The translations under genes were made by a program, and so were the position numbers. DNA of 64,000 bases from Sipunculus nudus (Eukaryota; Annelida; Sipuncula; Golfingiida; Sipunculidae). Below the pieces are notes generated by a model that was given only the letters and a program-made list of their open reading frames with translations, ran no database searches and was not told where the DNA came from. Within the stretch, counting starts at the first letter, position 1. Every line of letters starts with the position of its first letter. Of this stretch, positions 45,754 through 57,539 are shown piece after piece. The stretch lies in contig CM049317.1 in NCBI GenBank assembly GCA_026874595.1, forward strand, positions 10,142,382 through 10,206,381, read 5' to 3'.

Positions 45754-46202
45754 AATCTATGGGTCATGGCGCGCAGCAGTATAGTTATGCTTGAAAGTGA
45801 GGTAGGTGTATTTATTGCTAAAGGTTTATATGGTTGTTTGAATTTGGATGAGCTGGCAATCAGGATATAACTAGGAAATCAGTTAGCCACCAGCTAGGCT
45901 AAAATCTAAAAAAAATATAAGTAAACAAACAACAACAGACTTACTATTATAATGCTATGTGATATGATGCAACTAATGAAAAACAATTCTAGATGAGGGG
46001 TTTTTGTTCCATAGCTCAAAGAAATAGGTCACTGTGACCTAATTTCTTGTGTCCTAGGGGATTTCCCCATGACCTTGATAGAGGGTACGAGGCTTCTAGG
46101 GCAATTGTTTATATTTTGTGCCCTGTTAACAGATGACCAGACAGATGACGAGACAGGCAAAGGACATCACTATAGCTCAGATGACTTACGGTCATCCGAG
46201 CT
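45754..46202 (-). mobile_element. Hairpin-ended element, family II, short copy D
   Basis: The high-end hairpin is AGCTCAGATGACTTACGGTCATCCGAGCT-like (46,174-46,202). A GACAGATGACGAGACAGG run adjoins it. The low end, CTATGGGTCATGGCGCGCAG (45,757-45,776), matches the other family II low ends. At ~450 bp it is the shortest copy with both termini. Confidence 0.6.
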
Positions 46203-46689
46203 AAAAATCAAAGCCCTAATCTTTCTGCCCATGACTTAAAACTTGCTGGTGGGCTGCTTGAGCACTTTACCACTGCATATTCAATTAGGGCCATGGTTTT
46301 TTTTACTTTAGTGCAGTGAGATACCCAAAAGAAAATGCCCAAAAAGAGGCAAATCAAGCTTCCAGTGCTACTCTAAAACTCTTGCATGTGAGACACAGGA
46401 CTTTCTCCCCTTCTATTACAACATTAGTTTTTTTTTTAGCCTGATAGGTGTTTATTTATTTAATTATCACAACATCTTCCATAGTAACTCTAATCAGAAT
46501 AGAATTCTGTTTACATAAGGGCTCTGTAATACATAAAGAAATTACCAAGAAATAAAATATCCAGTAGGACCACTAGAATGACAGCATATACAATCCGATT
46601 ATGTTAATTGAAAGTGCAGAAACGTCATAACAGCTAAAATCGAGTATGTAGTAGAGTTAATTAAACGGTGAAAAGTGTGCTTCAGAGTT

Positions 46690-47440
46690 TATTTATTTTT
46701 TTTATAATGACCTTTATTGCAATATACTCTGCCTTTGACAAAGCCATATCCACTCCGACAGATAGAGGGGATGGAATGAATACATTCAAAATACTTGTTA
46801 CTTTTTATCTGTCAGCACAATAACATTTAAGAATATAATGAAAAATAAATATACATACAATATTAACATACAGATAAAATACTATCTTTAATTTTTTATA
46901 AATCTATCAATGAAAATTTGATTCAAGTAAGGATATTTTAAATATTTCTGCATATATACGTTTCATAATATCTTGCGATACATATTGTCGTATTTTACTC
47001 TCAGATAGGCTAATTTCATTATATTTACCATGCATCCTTCTATATCTCTTATTAAAACTGACCATTACATGTCATATTTAAAGGCTGTCCTGCAACTTTG
47101 CGTTTGGTACCAAAGAGTATAGCTTCTGTTTTACCAAGATGTAGATGTCAGTCATTTCCATCTTCATGGCATTTATGTACATGTATATTGAAAAACAGCA
47201 GTGGCTCCAGTATGGATCCTTGAGGAACTCCACGAGTTATTAGCATTTTTTTCAGATGTGGCACTGTTAGCTACCTGTGTTCTATCAGACAAATAATTAT
47301 AAAACCATTTTACAGTATCTTCCTTTAAGCCTATTTGGTACTAAGCTTGTTACTCATAATTTCATGATTTACGGCATCGAATGCCTTCTGTAGGTCCAAT
47401 AATTAAGATCATACCTGTATAATTTCCTTTTTCCATCTGA
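46690..47440 (-). pseudogene. Decayed LINE, reverse-transcriptase remnant with 3' tail
   Basis: On minus, DLQKAFDAVNHEIM (RT motif A) is at about 47,400-47,355, then RGVPQGSILEPLLFF (motif B) at about 47,245-47,200, then KTEAILFGTKRK near 47,130-47,095. Several frameshifts separate them and the YADD catalytic motif is missing, probably deleted between motif B and KTE. An AT-rich 3' region follows down to about 46,690. Similarity is to CR1/L2/Jockey-type LINEs. Dead copy. Confidence 0.8.
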
Positions 47441-47599
47441 GATTTAATTGTATCAGTTAAATATGTTATTGCATGTATCAGTTGAGTAGGACTTTCTAAA
47501 ACCAGACTGATATTGATATATATAAGATTGTTTGACTGTTAGTACTCATCCAGTTGATCATATACAGTCCTATTACAATTTCATTCTTATAATCATATT

Positions 47600-47920
47600 T
47601 CGAAATAAATTCAATATGTATCAGACCGCATAAAAATCTCTGCGCTAGCCATGCCTGGGCTTTAGAATTTACGTTTGCTACAAAAATGGGTATAAAACGT
47701 GATTCCATGTACCAATAAACGTAAATCAGTGCTAGTTCTTATCACTTAATAGTCGGGTAGATAGCTGCATGTAATTTAGTTATATAATTTGCCACGAACT
47801 GGCAGTACCCGTTCTAAGCGTTGCGACACAGAAAGAACAAGTCTGATGACTCAGTTTGTGGGAGGAATGAAGTCTTAACCATTGCACCGACTGGGCCAGT
47901 CTATCCCAGCGTCTTTGTGA
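47600..47920 (+). repeat. Block shared with 42,380-42,690
   Basis: A third partial copy of the repeat associated with the duplicated blocks, lying directly upstream of the LINE remnant's 5' side. Confidence 0.65.
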
Positions 47921-48267
47921 TGTGAACATTCTTTTTACTCCGAGTTAAAGTTTCAACCAGAACATTCCAGGAGCCCTATGGGGAAGAAACCATTTCGTTT
48001 TCTTCACAGTAAATGCCCCTTCTTCCAAACGTACTGATCATTCAGCAGTTATTTTGATCCCAATGTAGTATAAACATTTACATTAATGATAATTATAAAG
48101 GGGATATGTTATGGTACCCAAACTTAATTGGACAGATCTGTCCAACGATCCGTAGAGTAAATATAAGTCAAGGTCGCAAAGACTGGCTTGAACTCCTTTA
48201 ATAAAAGGTCGGGACGGCTGAAAAAAAGTGTGTATCGAAATGAACAGACTTTTCTGTGTATTCATGT

Positions 48268-48293
48268 CCCCCCCCCCCCTCTCTCTCTCTCTC
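48268..48293. repeat. Poly-C followed by (CT)n
   Basis: Low-complexity tract. Confidence 0.95.
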
Positions 48294-48504
48294 ATTGGAG
48301 GAATGTGTACGATGTTTCGGTGTTTCATAAGCAGGTGTTAGTCTATTTCGGAGATTTGGCACCATAAATGTAATTATATTATGATTATTATTAGTTGTAG
48401 TATTATTATTACCATTTATTATTATTATTATTACTATTTGCCCATTCTGGAGTGAGTGCTCGATACTTAACAGTAGAGCTGCCAATGTGTTTATGAAATA
48501 CATC

Positions 48505-48725
48505 AACGCATTATTTTCACTGCCCGCAGGTTTCGTGCACTTTACATATGGCACCCTTCAGTTGACGGAGTACTGTTAATTTGTGTCCGGTCAAGTTTTG
48601 TTTGGTGCGTTTGTGTGTGATTAGGCCTATTTACGTTTTTCTTAATTACGGTGCAGTGCCCGAGCTATGCAGTGTGCACGAAACCTACGGGTAGTGAAAA
48701 GAATGCATTGATGTATTTTATATAC
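48505..48725. repeat. Inverted repeat with ~45-bp arms
   Basis: The left arm TACATCAACGCATTATTTTC...GCAGGTTTCGTGCAC (48,499-48,541) pairs with GTGCACGAAACCTACGGGTA...GCATTGATGTA (about 48,677-48,716), with few mismatches and a ~135-bp spacer. A transcript would form a long hairpin. Confidence 0.8.
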
Positions 48726-48899
48726 TTGTGTAATAGGCGTATAAGTACAAATTCTTGTGAAATTTGACAGGCACTGGTGGCTTTGAAATAAAATGGTAAA
48801 AAAATGAGCAAATACTGGATATGATACCTTGCAGTCACTCAACTAGTTTTAGTTCTTTAAATGCTCGCCAGATGACAGCCCAATGCATGGAAACTCCGG

Positions 48900-50100
48900 G
48901 GGAAAGCAGACATTGTTATGGCTGTACTACAGCCTATAGTGTAAAAAAAAATTGCGCATGTATTTGAATATTCATTTAAAATAATAAAATTTTACTCTGA
49001 ATTTCACCGAAGTTACTCTCTGTCCTCTAAAGGATACATGTATATAATTGATCTTTGGATTGTTTACAGTGCGGATTTTGTATGGAACAGCTCTTTGTCA
49101 TGTGCTGCCATCTACTGGACAAATAATTAGTTCGCATGAAAAACTTTTTCAAGGAATCATGGAAGGTAAAATAAATACAAATACGTCCTTTTTGGGGTTC
49201 AGCTTGACAAACATTTCCAGTCAGTCTGAAAATGAAGTTCCAATACCTTGCACAGATTGTAAACATTCACTGGAATACTGTACGTTTATATCAATTTTTT
49301 GGACTGACATAGTATGATGTAGTACGGACTCCATTGTAATTTGTAATGTTTACTATATATGTCAGCGCTGCGAGACTGCAGCAAAGTTTGACGTGGACCG
49401 TGGGTGTTCACAACAGTCCGAATGGGCGGGGCCCAGTTGAGTCCCGAAGACGTGAAAATTTCCCGGTGTCCGGCCGTTAACAAGCCACTGTTGTGATTAA
49501 CAGAAAAGCCTCCAACAGAATTTGAAAATATTTTAGCGAACATGGAATATTTTTAAAGGTTCAAAACATTTTAACGTACCCGTTTATAGTACAGTCTAAC
49601 CTCTTTCATTCGCCAACATAGGGACGGGGGAATTTGTGGCGGTAAGCGAGGTTGGCGGTGGATTGAGGGGTCAAAATGGGATGGGCAGGGTAGCTAAAAT
49701 AGGGCCATGTATTTCTTCGGCTCGTCTTTAACCATATTAAAAAAAACAACATTTATACAATTATATAACTTCATTCCCATAAAAAGAAAAGTTACAAATA
49801 ACTACAGAAAAATACTGTGTGTACATTTTATTTACAGAGATAAACATGAATAATATATCCAGTAAAAATATAAAATTCTCCTATTGCCGTTTCACTTTAT
49901 AAGCGTGTTTAATAGAATTTGAAAATGCATTTGCGAACATGGAAATTTTTTAAAGGTTTTAAACATTTTAACATTAATTTGATCCATAACTGCTGAAATG
50001 ATAATATCTCCTGTATATATCATATGTACCAGTTTTTAGTACTGCAAAAGTGAGCCATACATTGAACACAAGAACAGTTAAGTGTCTTAAAATCATACAT
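48900..50100. other. Intergenic DNA, no recognised gene
   Basis: Open frames at 49,048-49,317 and 49,286-49,543 show no family I know. At about 49,590-49,690 the text CAGTCTAACCTCTTTCATTC...GGCGGTAAGCGAGGTTGGCG resembles dispersed repeats seen in many invertebrates. Confidence 0.4.
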
Positions 50101-50966
50101 ATATAAATTATAATTATATACAATATATATATATATATTATATCTAATATTTATAAAAGGAATTCGGTTCACGTTTGTTCGCAGTGTTCTCTATAACCGC
50201 GCTGTGTACAATATTGTGCCATACATTTTAAAGGTTATTATCCCCGCAGTGACATAGGCGATATGAAAATAAATAATTTTTAATATACATATAATTTTGA
50301 GTGATTTTTCGGTTTTTTTACCGAGCACAGCTGAACTGCCCTCGGCAATCACCGGAATGCGTGCATCATGCTCACTTATATATATATAACCTCTAACACT
50401 AAGGACTATTGTTCATATGAATAACACTTGCTTTCAATGAGGGATTTGACCCACGTGCTTGGTCAGTAAAAGAGAAGAACACATGTTTCTTGCTTTATGA
50501 GTTCAACTCAGGGGGATTAATTACAAAACCTAATTCAAGGTCCCAATTTCAGGAACAGGGCAGGGGTGGTGGCGGGGGTTTCAGGCCTCAAAATTTGTCT
50601 GATACGATGAAATACAAATTGCGGCGATTGAAAATGAATACGGTCCCTCTGCATGGGGTCCCGTTGGGTCTGCTTCTGCTACTTACGAGGTATGCATATT
50701 TCTGTTTCTTTCTTCAGGAACAGTTTCCTTGCAACGTACATTTAATAAGTCTTTCATGTGTTCCTCACGTCAACCTAATCTTTATACGTCCACCGATAGA
50801 ATCTAGTAATATATATATATATATACAGTGAATTTCAAATTATGACCATTAATGTAAAGTAGCAGCATTTTTGAGGTGGTCATCTCAATGAGGTCTGATA
50901 TAAATAAAGAGCAAATAAGAATTGGGACAAAGGTCACAAGGTGAGGATTTACTGTATAAATAAATC

Positions 50967-50969
<3 letters not shown>

Positions 50970-51041
<72 letters not shown>
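50970..51041. repeat. (TA)n microsatellite, ~70 bp
   Basis: Uninterrupted TA run. Smaller ones lie at about 50,125-50,137 and 50,809-50,825. Confidence 0.97.
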
Positions 51042-51045
<4 letters not shown>

Positions 51046-51967
51046 TATAAATAGTTCTATATAAATATCAAGCTGGAAGTCATATATTCACATAAAAAAG
51101 TAATAAATTATATAAAGACCTTTATGTGGATTTTAATTCATAATTTCATTACTTTTTTGCTGAAAGCATTAATCGGGATAGGTTGACCCAGCTTCGTCTC
51201 AGTGTTTCATATATTGGCTTATTCACTCAGATCCACAGGCTTTTGCTGGCTTTCATTCATGCCGGGAAAATAGCCAAATGGCCACTGGGTCACCATGGTG
51301 ATCAGCTGAGAACTGTGACCAGTGACTCTGAAACCTAATAAAAAAAAACAAAGAGTGCATCACATTTTGTATTTTAGTAATGCTATTCATGGAAGGAAAG
51401 ACCTTATTCATTTTTGATTGAAATGGTTTATAAGAGCCTGGTTCAAAGAAAGCATAACAAAAAGTTTCAAAATTCAAAATTGAATTAGCCTCTTTTTCAA
51501 TTTTGAAATGGTACATTGCATTAAAACTGTGCAGCTTTTACCTCAGACAGGCCATCAAAATAAAACCTAGATAATAAACAATTGCCATTGATACTACAAG
51601 GACTTAATATAACAAGGAATCTTTATTCACTGGTCGGCAAGCAACATTCTGGACAATCTACACAATTATATTTAATATATCACATTAACTTTGATGTTAA
51701 GAAGAAATATTGTGTTGTAATTTTCTGGGTTTATTTAATATTTTGGAATCGTCAACCTCAATTATGATGAACAGATTATAATCAATTTTCTTTAACCATT
51801 GCATGATACAGGTATGTAATTCACTCTTTTACATCTTTATATGATATACATTGCTTGATGGCAGAGTTGTTACATGCCTGCTATTATATAGAATGCTATA
51901 ATCTTTCATGTTTTAGTGTACTATTAAGACTCCTAATATTTACAGATGTATCTCTCAAATTCTCTGG

Positions 51968-53862
51968 TTTTTAGCTCAGCTGACTATAAGTCATCTGAGC
52001 TATAGTCGTGGTCCATTGTCCGTCGTCCGTCCGTCCGTCCGTAGATGTGGCACGTTTTGAAACCGTAAGACCTAGGAATCCAAAATTCAGCATAATGTTA
52101 GATGTCCCCAAGATCTCCTACCAAGCCGAAAACTGGGTCTTTGCGACTTCGTTCCTTTGAGAAATTAAGGAAAAACCTCAATTTTTTATTAAAATCCTAT
52201 TTTCACACTTCAGGACTGCCTAATATCAAAACCACTCATCTGTTTTTCCTCATATTTACCATAAGTATTCTTCTATATAGTTTCTATGTACATGCCAGAA
52301 ATTAAGTCTGTTAAGTATAAATTCTTTAAGTTATGGGCCCAAACATAATGGACTTTGTAAAAAATCAGGAAAAATATTTACTCACTTAACATGAAAAATT
52401 TTGAAACTAGAGTCTATTTTCCCAAGTATATAACTATGTTTAATTAAGATTCAATTGTTTACCCAAAATTAGATCTGAATTTTGTAAATTTTTTAAGTAA
52501 TTAGCATAAAAATAAAATCAGTACCTTAAATTTTGCCCAACTTTGACCATGGCACGTTTTTTTCCTGTAAGTACCATTGATTTAATTTTCACAGCGTGTA
52601 AACATAAATATTTAATTTGTTTAAATCTGAAATTTGGAAGTAAAAGCTTGAAAATTAAGCTAGTTATTGATTTTTTTCTTGAGGCTCTATTGTAGCCATT
52701 TGCTTTGATTACAGATTACAGATGCAGGGTCCCACTCCAGGTCACTAGAAGTCAGCTGTGCCAGGGTTTCTGATTTGTTATAGTCACTGGGGGAGATCCC
52801 CTGCTGTGACAGGTGTACAGTTATTCTCATATCACCACCCCAATCACCCCCCCCCCCCCCCCCCGCAAACCCAACCCACCAAGTGTTATGCAGTATTGTT
52901 ATTGTTTTCACTGTATCTCCTCAATTGTAATGCTGTTTCCACTCTGATATGCATAAACTTTCCTTGAAAAAGTAATTCAAGGTGTAATCAAGAAGATGCA
53001 ATGTTGTGTAATGTAGCATTTTTAAAGAAATCATTTTTCTTTTAAATGATTTTACCAATCATAATGGAACCCATCAGTATGCTTAAATTATGATAAAATA
53101 TGAAGCACATTATGGATAAATAAAGACACAATTAAAAATTGTGAAATCTAAATCAAGTATTTTTTTTAGATATTTATTGTTTTGCAGATTTAAAAGATAT
53201 ATTTTTGTAGTAAAAAATAAATAAACATTTGTATGCATGATGTGGTGTTATCTGACAAGATTGAGATTTATGATGATGCAATTGAGAATTATGAATCAAC
53301 TTTTATATTCAGATATATATGTTATATTGAAAATGTATAGAAATATAAACTTAAATTAAAAAAAAATTGATGTGATAAAAAAATGAGGATTTATTACAAA
53401 CATTTGTTCATTATTTTCCTGCATCAGCAGAATTTGAGATCAGGCTTTGTTTGCCATGTTTTATGTTGTTAATTAGTTATATTTCAACTGTATACATTTC
53501 AGAAAAAAAACACATATTTAATAATATATATTATACAAAAAAAAGATTTGATTGAACAAATGTGTAAACTACTGAATTGTCAACAGTTAATCGAAAAGCC
53601 AACTAATGATCATGGTAATTGTACAGATCATTTGTTCACAAACTGCTCACATGCTTCAGTTTCAACATTAGGAAACACATGGTCAGGTCACAAAATATTA
53701 TTTGCAACAATTTCTTGCTCATCAATACAAACCAATCATATAAACCAACCATGGCCTTTATTACCTCTTCCTCTTACACTTTATCTCCATTTGATATTAT
53801 TTTAGATTTTTACCTTCAAGGTTAACGTCAGCTGAGCACAGTGACCCATAGGTCCCTTGTTT
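51968..53862 (+). mobile_element. Hairpin-ended element, family II, copy C (both termini visible)
   Basis: Starts with the hairpin at 51,973-52,001 and a GTCCGTCCGTCCGTCC run, shares internal text with copy B to about 52,690, and ends GTCAGCTGAGCACAGTGACC ... CTTGTTTTT at about 53,826-53,862. The middle carries a poly-C tract (52,847-52,864) and a LINE endonuclease remnant, so it is composite. Confidence 0.5.
53548..53730 (+). pseudogene. LINE endonuclease-domain remnant
   Basis: The frame reads KLLNCQQLIEKPTNDHGNCT, DHLFTN, then NTWSGHKILFATI. The QLI-x-PT ... DHIFTN ... SDHK-I pattern is typical of the C-terminal part of LINE APE-type endonucleases. The isolated ~60-residue fragment has no intact neighbour. 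Confidence 0.6.
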
Positions 53863-54893
53863 TTATTTTCATCTTGCGCCAAAGATGAGGTAGGACACGA
53901 GTTGTCAGGACAATCCATTCAGTCATCAACAGGATTTTTTATTTAGTTTGTTTTTATCCTGGTTCCTAGACATGGAGCTGCAAATATTAGTGTTGCATAT
54001 TAATTTGATGAGGTATATATGTCATTAATGTATTCACTTATAAGACAAGTACTAAATTAACACAAAAAAATAGGGCCTGCCAAAATATTGCCCTGAAAAT
54101 GTTAGCTTACTCCTGTACACAATTGTTAATAAAAGTGGACTGGGTGCAATCACAGGCATTAACATAAACAAGGTGTGTGGGACTCCTGTATCACCTGGGC
54201 CACAACACCTGTCAATCAGGATGTAATACATGTTCCTGCTCACTGAAACACTGCCCGTTAGTGGCTCGATACACAGGCTCAAACTGCGTTTGTCACTTCA
54301 GCTGAGGCCATTGAACCGATCATACAGACCTGTTGCAAAAGGTTCTACAATGAATTTTCATTCTGCCAATTGACCATAATGTCCATCCAGCAGAGATATA
54401 TCAGAGGACATGAAGGTCCATGTGTATGTATGGAGTAGCTTTGAATATTCCTTGTATGGGATCTGTGCAAAATTGGACCTCCAGTCACACAGCCTTGATA
54501 TGGTAAACAGATACACGTGGACTCTGTTTACTAACAATGCATAACCATAACAGGTTTTAATTAGCAATATTGGTAGTACTGAGACTGTGCTGGGATGGTT
54601 TTGCCTGGAAACTTTGTATAAAGCAAAACTGAACTGATAGTGTGAAAGTATAGGCATAATATTGAACCTGGTTATGTCCCTTTTATTTTATAAATGTAGA
54701 TTCACCCAGTATATTATAGAACTATGTCTACATTTATTACATGCTTCATTATTAAGAAATCTTATTTTGGGGGAATATAACATAGTCCTGGAAGATATGC
54801 AACTCTTATTGTACCATACCTTATCAAGCCAAGGATTTGGGAGTTTTCCTTACATTTACATGTTTTAATGACATATTTTTTTTCATATTTCAG

Positions 54894-55073
54894 GACCAAT
54901 TAAAGGACCACAGCCCCGTGGAGGCAACAGAAGTTATAACAAAGAGACATCCCATATTAGATACAACACTCCTTCCATTCAGTTCAGGCTTGACCTGTGT
55001 TTAACAACTTCAGATGAATCTCAAGGTTGTCATGATGCTGCTTGAAGCTTTTATTATTCTGGTGATTCTCAAG
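54894..55073 (+). CDS. Candidate first coding exon of a plus-strand secreted or membrane protein
   Basis: A strong acceptor (TTTTTTTTCATATTTCAG) precedes the exon, and a donor CTCAAG|GTGAGGAG closes it. An in-frame TAA precedes the only ATG (55,014), after which 20 codons read MNLKVVMMLLEAFIILVILK. This hydrophobic stretch is what a signal peptide or signal anchor looks like. Phase 0 at the donor. Later exons were not found; the large repeat at 57,276-61,120 would lie in a following intron. Product unknown. Confidence 0.4.
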
Positions 55074-55887
55074 GTGAGGAGAAAACAGTAATCATGTATA
55101 TTTCATAGAAATGAATTTAAGTTGTTGAATCCAAGAATTTATATGTAAGTAAACTTCTTCTTGATTGCTTTTTGAAAATGAGACAAAAACAACCGAACCA
55201 CCTTGTCTCAAAGCTACTCATTCAATAGTGTCTCCAATAGTATGTTTTTTGTCCCCAGCTCTGTTGATGTGGGGGACACTGATTTAGGTTTGTCTGTCTG
55301 TCTGTCCATATGTCAGGTTTTTTGTTTCTGTGCAATAACTTTCCTAAATTTTATCTGATTTCATTCAAATTTGGATCAGTGATTGCTCTCATGCATACCT
55401 CAGTTGGGATGGGTTTTTGATACCCGAAAAATATTTCTCTCTGGCTCAAAAACAATTAAAAAATTTTGGTCAAATGTCTGTTTTAGTTTTTATGTTCACC
55501 TGCAGATGTCACCACATGCTGTAATGGATTTTGGTCCTATTTTTCAATGTGTTTTAGTTTTTATGTTCCCCTGCAGATGTCTCCACATGTTAAAGTTCAT
55601 CTATTTTAAGTTTTCATGTTGTTATGGAACCTAATATCAACAGATCACGTATGCGTGATGAACATAAATTTTGTCAAGGAGATAAAAAAAATCATATTCT
55701 GTAACACTAGGCAGCGTGAAATATCTAGGGGAATAAATAAAGAAGTGGTTTTTTGTTAACAAATAACTATAATTTATTCTTAAAACAATCCTAACATTAC
55801 AATACACTAAATCAACACAATGACACAGTATAACAGCAAATCAATACAATCACATAGTAAAAACAAGTGCAAGATGTAATCATGACA

Positions 55888-56113
55888 TAGTCGCCAGCGT
55901 TTGCCAAGAACTGTGACCTTGACCCAGGACAGATCATGGCCAAAAAGGCTTGGACAGGTACCGATTTTACACTTTTCCTGTAAGTTTCAGATCAATTGCT
56001 GCAAAACTGCGACCTGTAGAGAGCGGACAAACAGACCCACAAACAAACACACAAACTAACAAACAGACACAACGATTAGTCTATAGTCGCCAGACCTAGG
56101 CTGGCGACTATAA
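55888..56113 (+). mobile_element. Small hairpin-ended element, family IV
   Basis: Starts TAGTCGCCAGCG and ends with the perfect 10-bp stem TAGTCGCCAG-ACCTAGG-CTGGCGACTA (56,084-56,110), then an A-run. ACAAACAGACCCACAAAC-type text adjoins the hairpin. It is nested within the insertion in family III copy 2. Confidence 0.65.
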
Positions 56114-56119
56114 TAAAAA

Positions 56120-56750
56120 AAAAGTGCACAGTCCCTGGATACCATCTCTGTCACAGCGACAAGTTCTTTAAAATGTATAAGCCTGATGAAAAGTTCACAC
56201 AAATTCTTTCGGAGAATAACAGTCCAATGTACAGCTCTTGTAACAATCCAGAAAATAAACTGAAGACCAAATAAGATTCGTCACAAAATTCAGTAGAGAA
56301 TCTATAATTGCCGCACTTATTGGAATAGGTCCAACAAACTGATATACATGCTTCTGTGTCCACTGGAATTTTCTCTCACCTCTATCTCGGCTCTAAAACA
56401 CAGCCCCCAATTTATAACTTTTCACCTCCAGCCGAGAACCTTCCATTGCTAGAACATTTCTGAAGAATCTAATACAGTACACACATTCAAAGAACATACC
56501 AGAACAAAGAATGTCGTGTCTCAACATATCAAGGTTCACACGTGAGCTCGGCCAGGCGAGAAAGCCCCAAGCCAGTATGACAACGAGTGGCAAACCAGTA
56601 CGGACCAAACTGAGAGTGCAACACCCGGCAAGGCGAGGCAGCCACAACACGAGTTACGCCCGTGTCACACAACACAAAAGACATCTGTAAGACTCGTGTA
56701 CACAATAAAAACGGCACTTTTAACAATGTGCCCTCAAGATTTTCTTCACA
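56120..56750. other. Rest of the insertion in family III copy 2
   Basis: Moderately GC-rich (GAGCTCGGCCAGGCGAGAAA). Minus-strand open frames of 75-85 codons show no family I recognise. Confidence 0.3.
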
Positions 56751-57539
56751 GGTCATAATTTTGGTTGCTTATCAAGCATGAAAGACAACAAAAGCCCAAA
56801 GTGGGGGACATTAATTCCACAAATTTGCTTGTTTTAAAGGAATTGTTGGCAATAAATCTGGCAATATCTGGCAATAAATCTAAGGAATGAGCAAAGCCCT
56901 AGTGCACACTAATTTACAGTGATGTAGTTAAAGTCTACACTATCCAACTCTGAGAGCAAGTCTAAGTCCAAGCCATTTGAGTCCAAGTCCACATCTGAGT
57001 CCTTGAGGTTTAAGACCAAGTCAACCTTCAAGTCATTTGGAACCCAATTCTAAGTCATCTGAGTCCAATACTAATATCTTAAAAAATGATTTAAAATTCA
57101 AATTCAGGTTGGCCTGTACATTCATAAAGTTTCTTCTCACATGCTTACTATAATTGCTAATTACATTTAAACCTCCTGATGCTAAGCAAAGCTTGTATAC
57201 ATTGTGTTATTTTGTAATATTATGTTAATAGTTCGCACATTTATTTAAGTCTTTATAATAAGCGACAGAATTATTAGCTCAGCTGACTTTCAGTCAAGCT
57301 GAGCTATAGCGATCACTCTTTGTCCGTCGTCCCTCTGTCCGTCTGTCCGTCCGTCTGTCCGTCTGTCCATCCGTCTGTCTGTTAACCTGGCACAAATCTT
57401 TACCGCTGGACTTAGAATCTTGTAACTTTACATTCTGAGAGGTCAATGAAAAATCTCCTTGGAAACCAGAAATTAGGTCTCTGTTACCCATATCCTTCGA
57501 GCTATGGGGACCCAAAGTACCCCCCAGAAAAGTCAAAAA

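Larger units (their letters stand above)
55251..56815 (+). mobile_element. Hairpin-ended repeat, family III (copy 2), interrupted by another insertion
   Basis: Starts with a GTCCCCAGCT...GGGGGAC hairpin (55,251-55,277) and a GTCTGTCTGTCTGTCC run, shares text with 5,135-5,524 (inverted) to about 55,625, and resumes at about 56,754 (CATAATTTTGG, AGCATGAAAGACAACAA). The ~1.1 kb between looks inserted. Confidence 0.55.

Noticed and set aside
50490-50831. 113-codon plus-strand frame ending in a TA run
   Set aside because: Gly-rich low-complexity text then a microsatellite. No splice or domain support.
54052-54657. Minus-strand open frames of 76 and 99 codons
   Set aside because: No recognised family, no convincing splice pair, and mixed hydrophobic composition typical of AT-rich DNA.
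56393-56756. Minus-strand frames of 75-85 codons in the insertion within family III copy 2
   Set aside because: No motif recognised. They overlap each other in different frames inside repeat-derived DNA.
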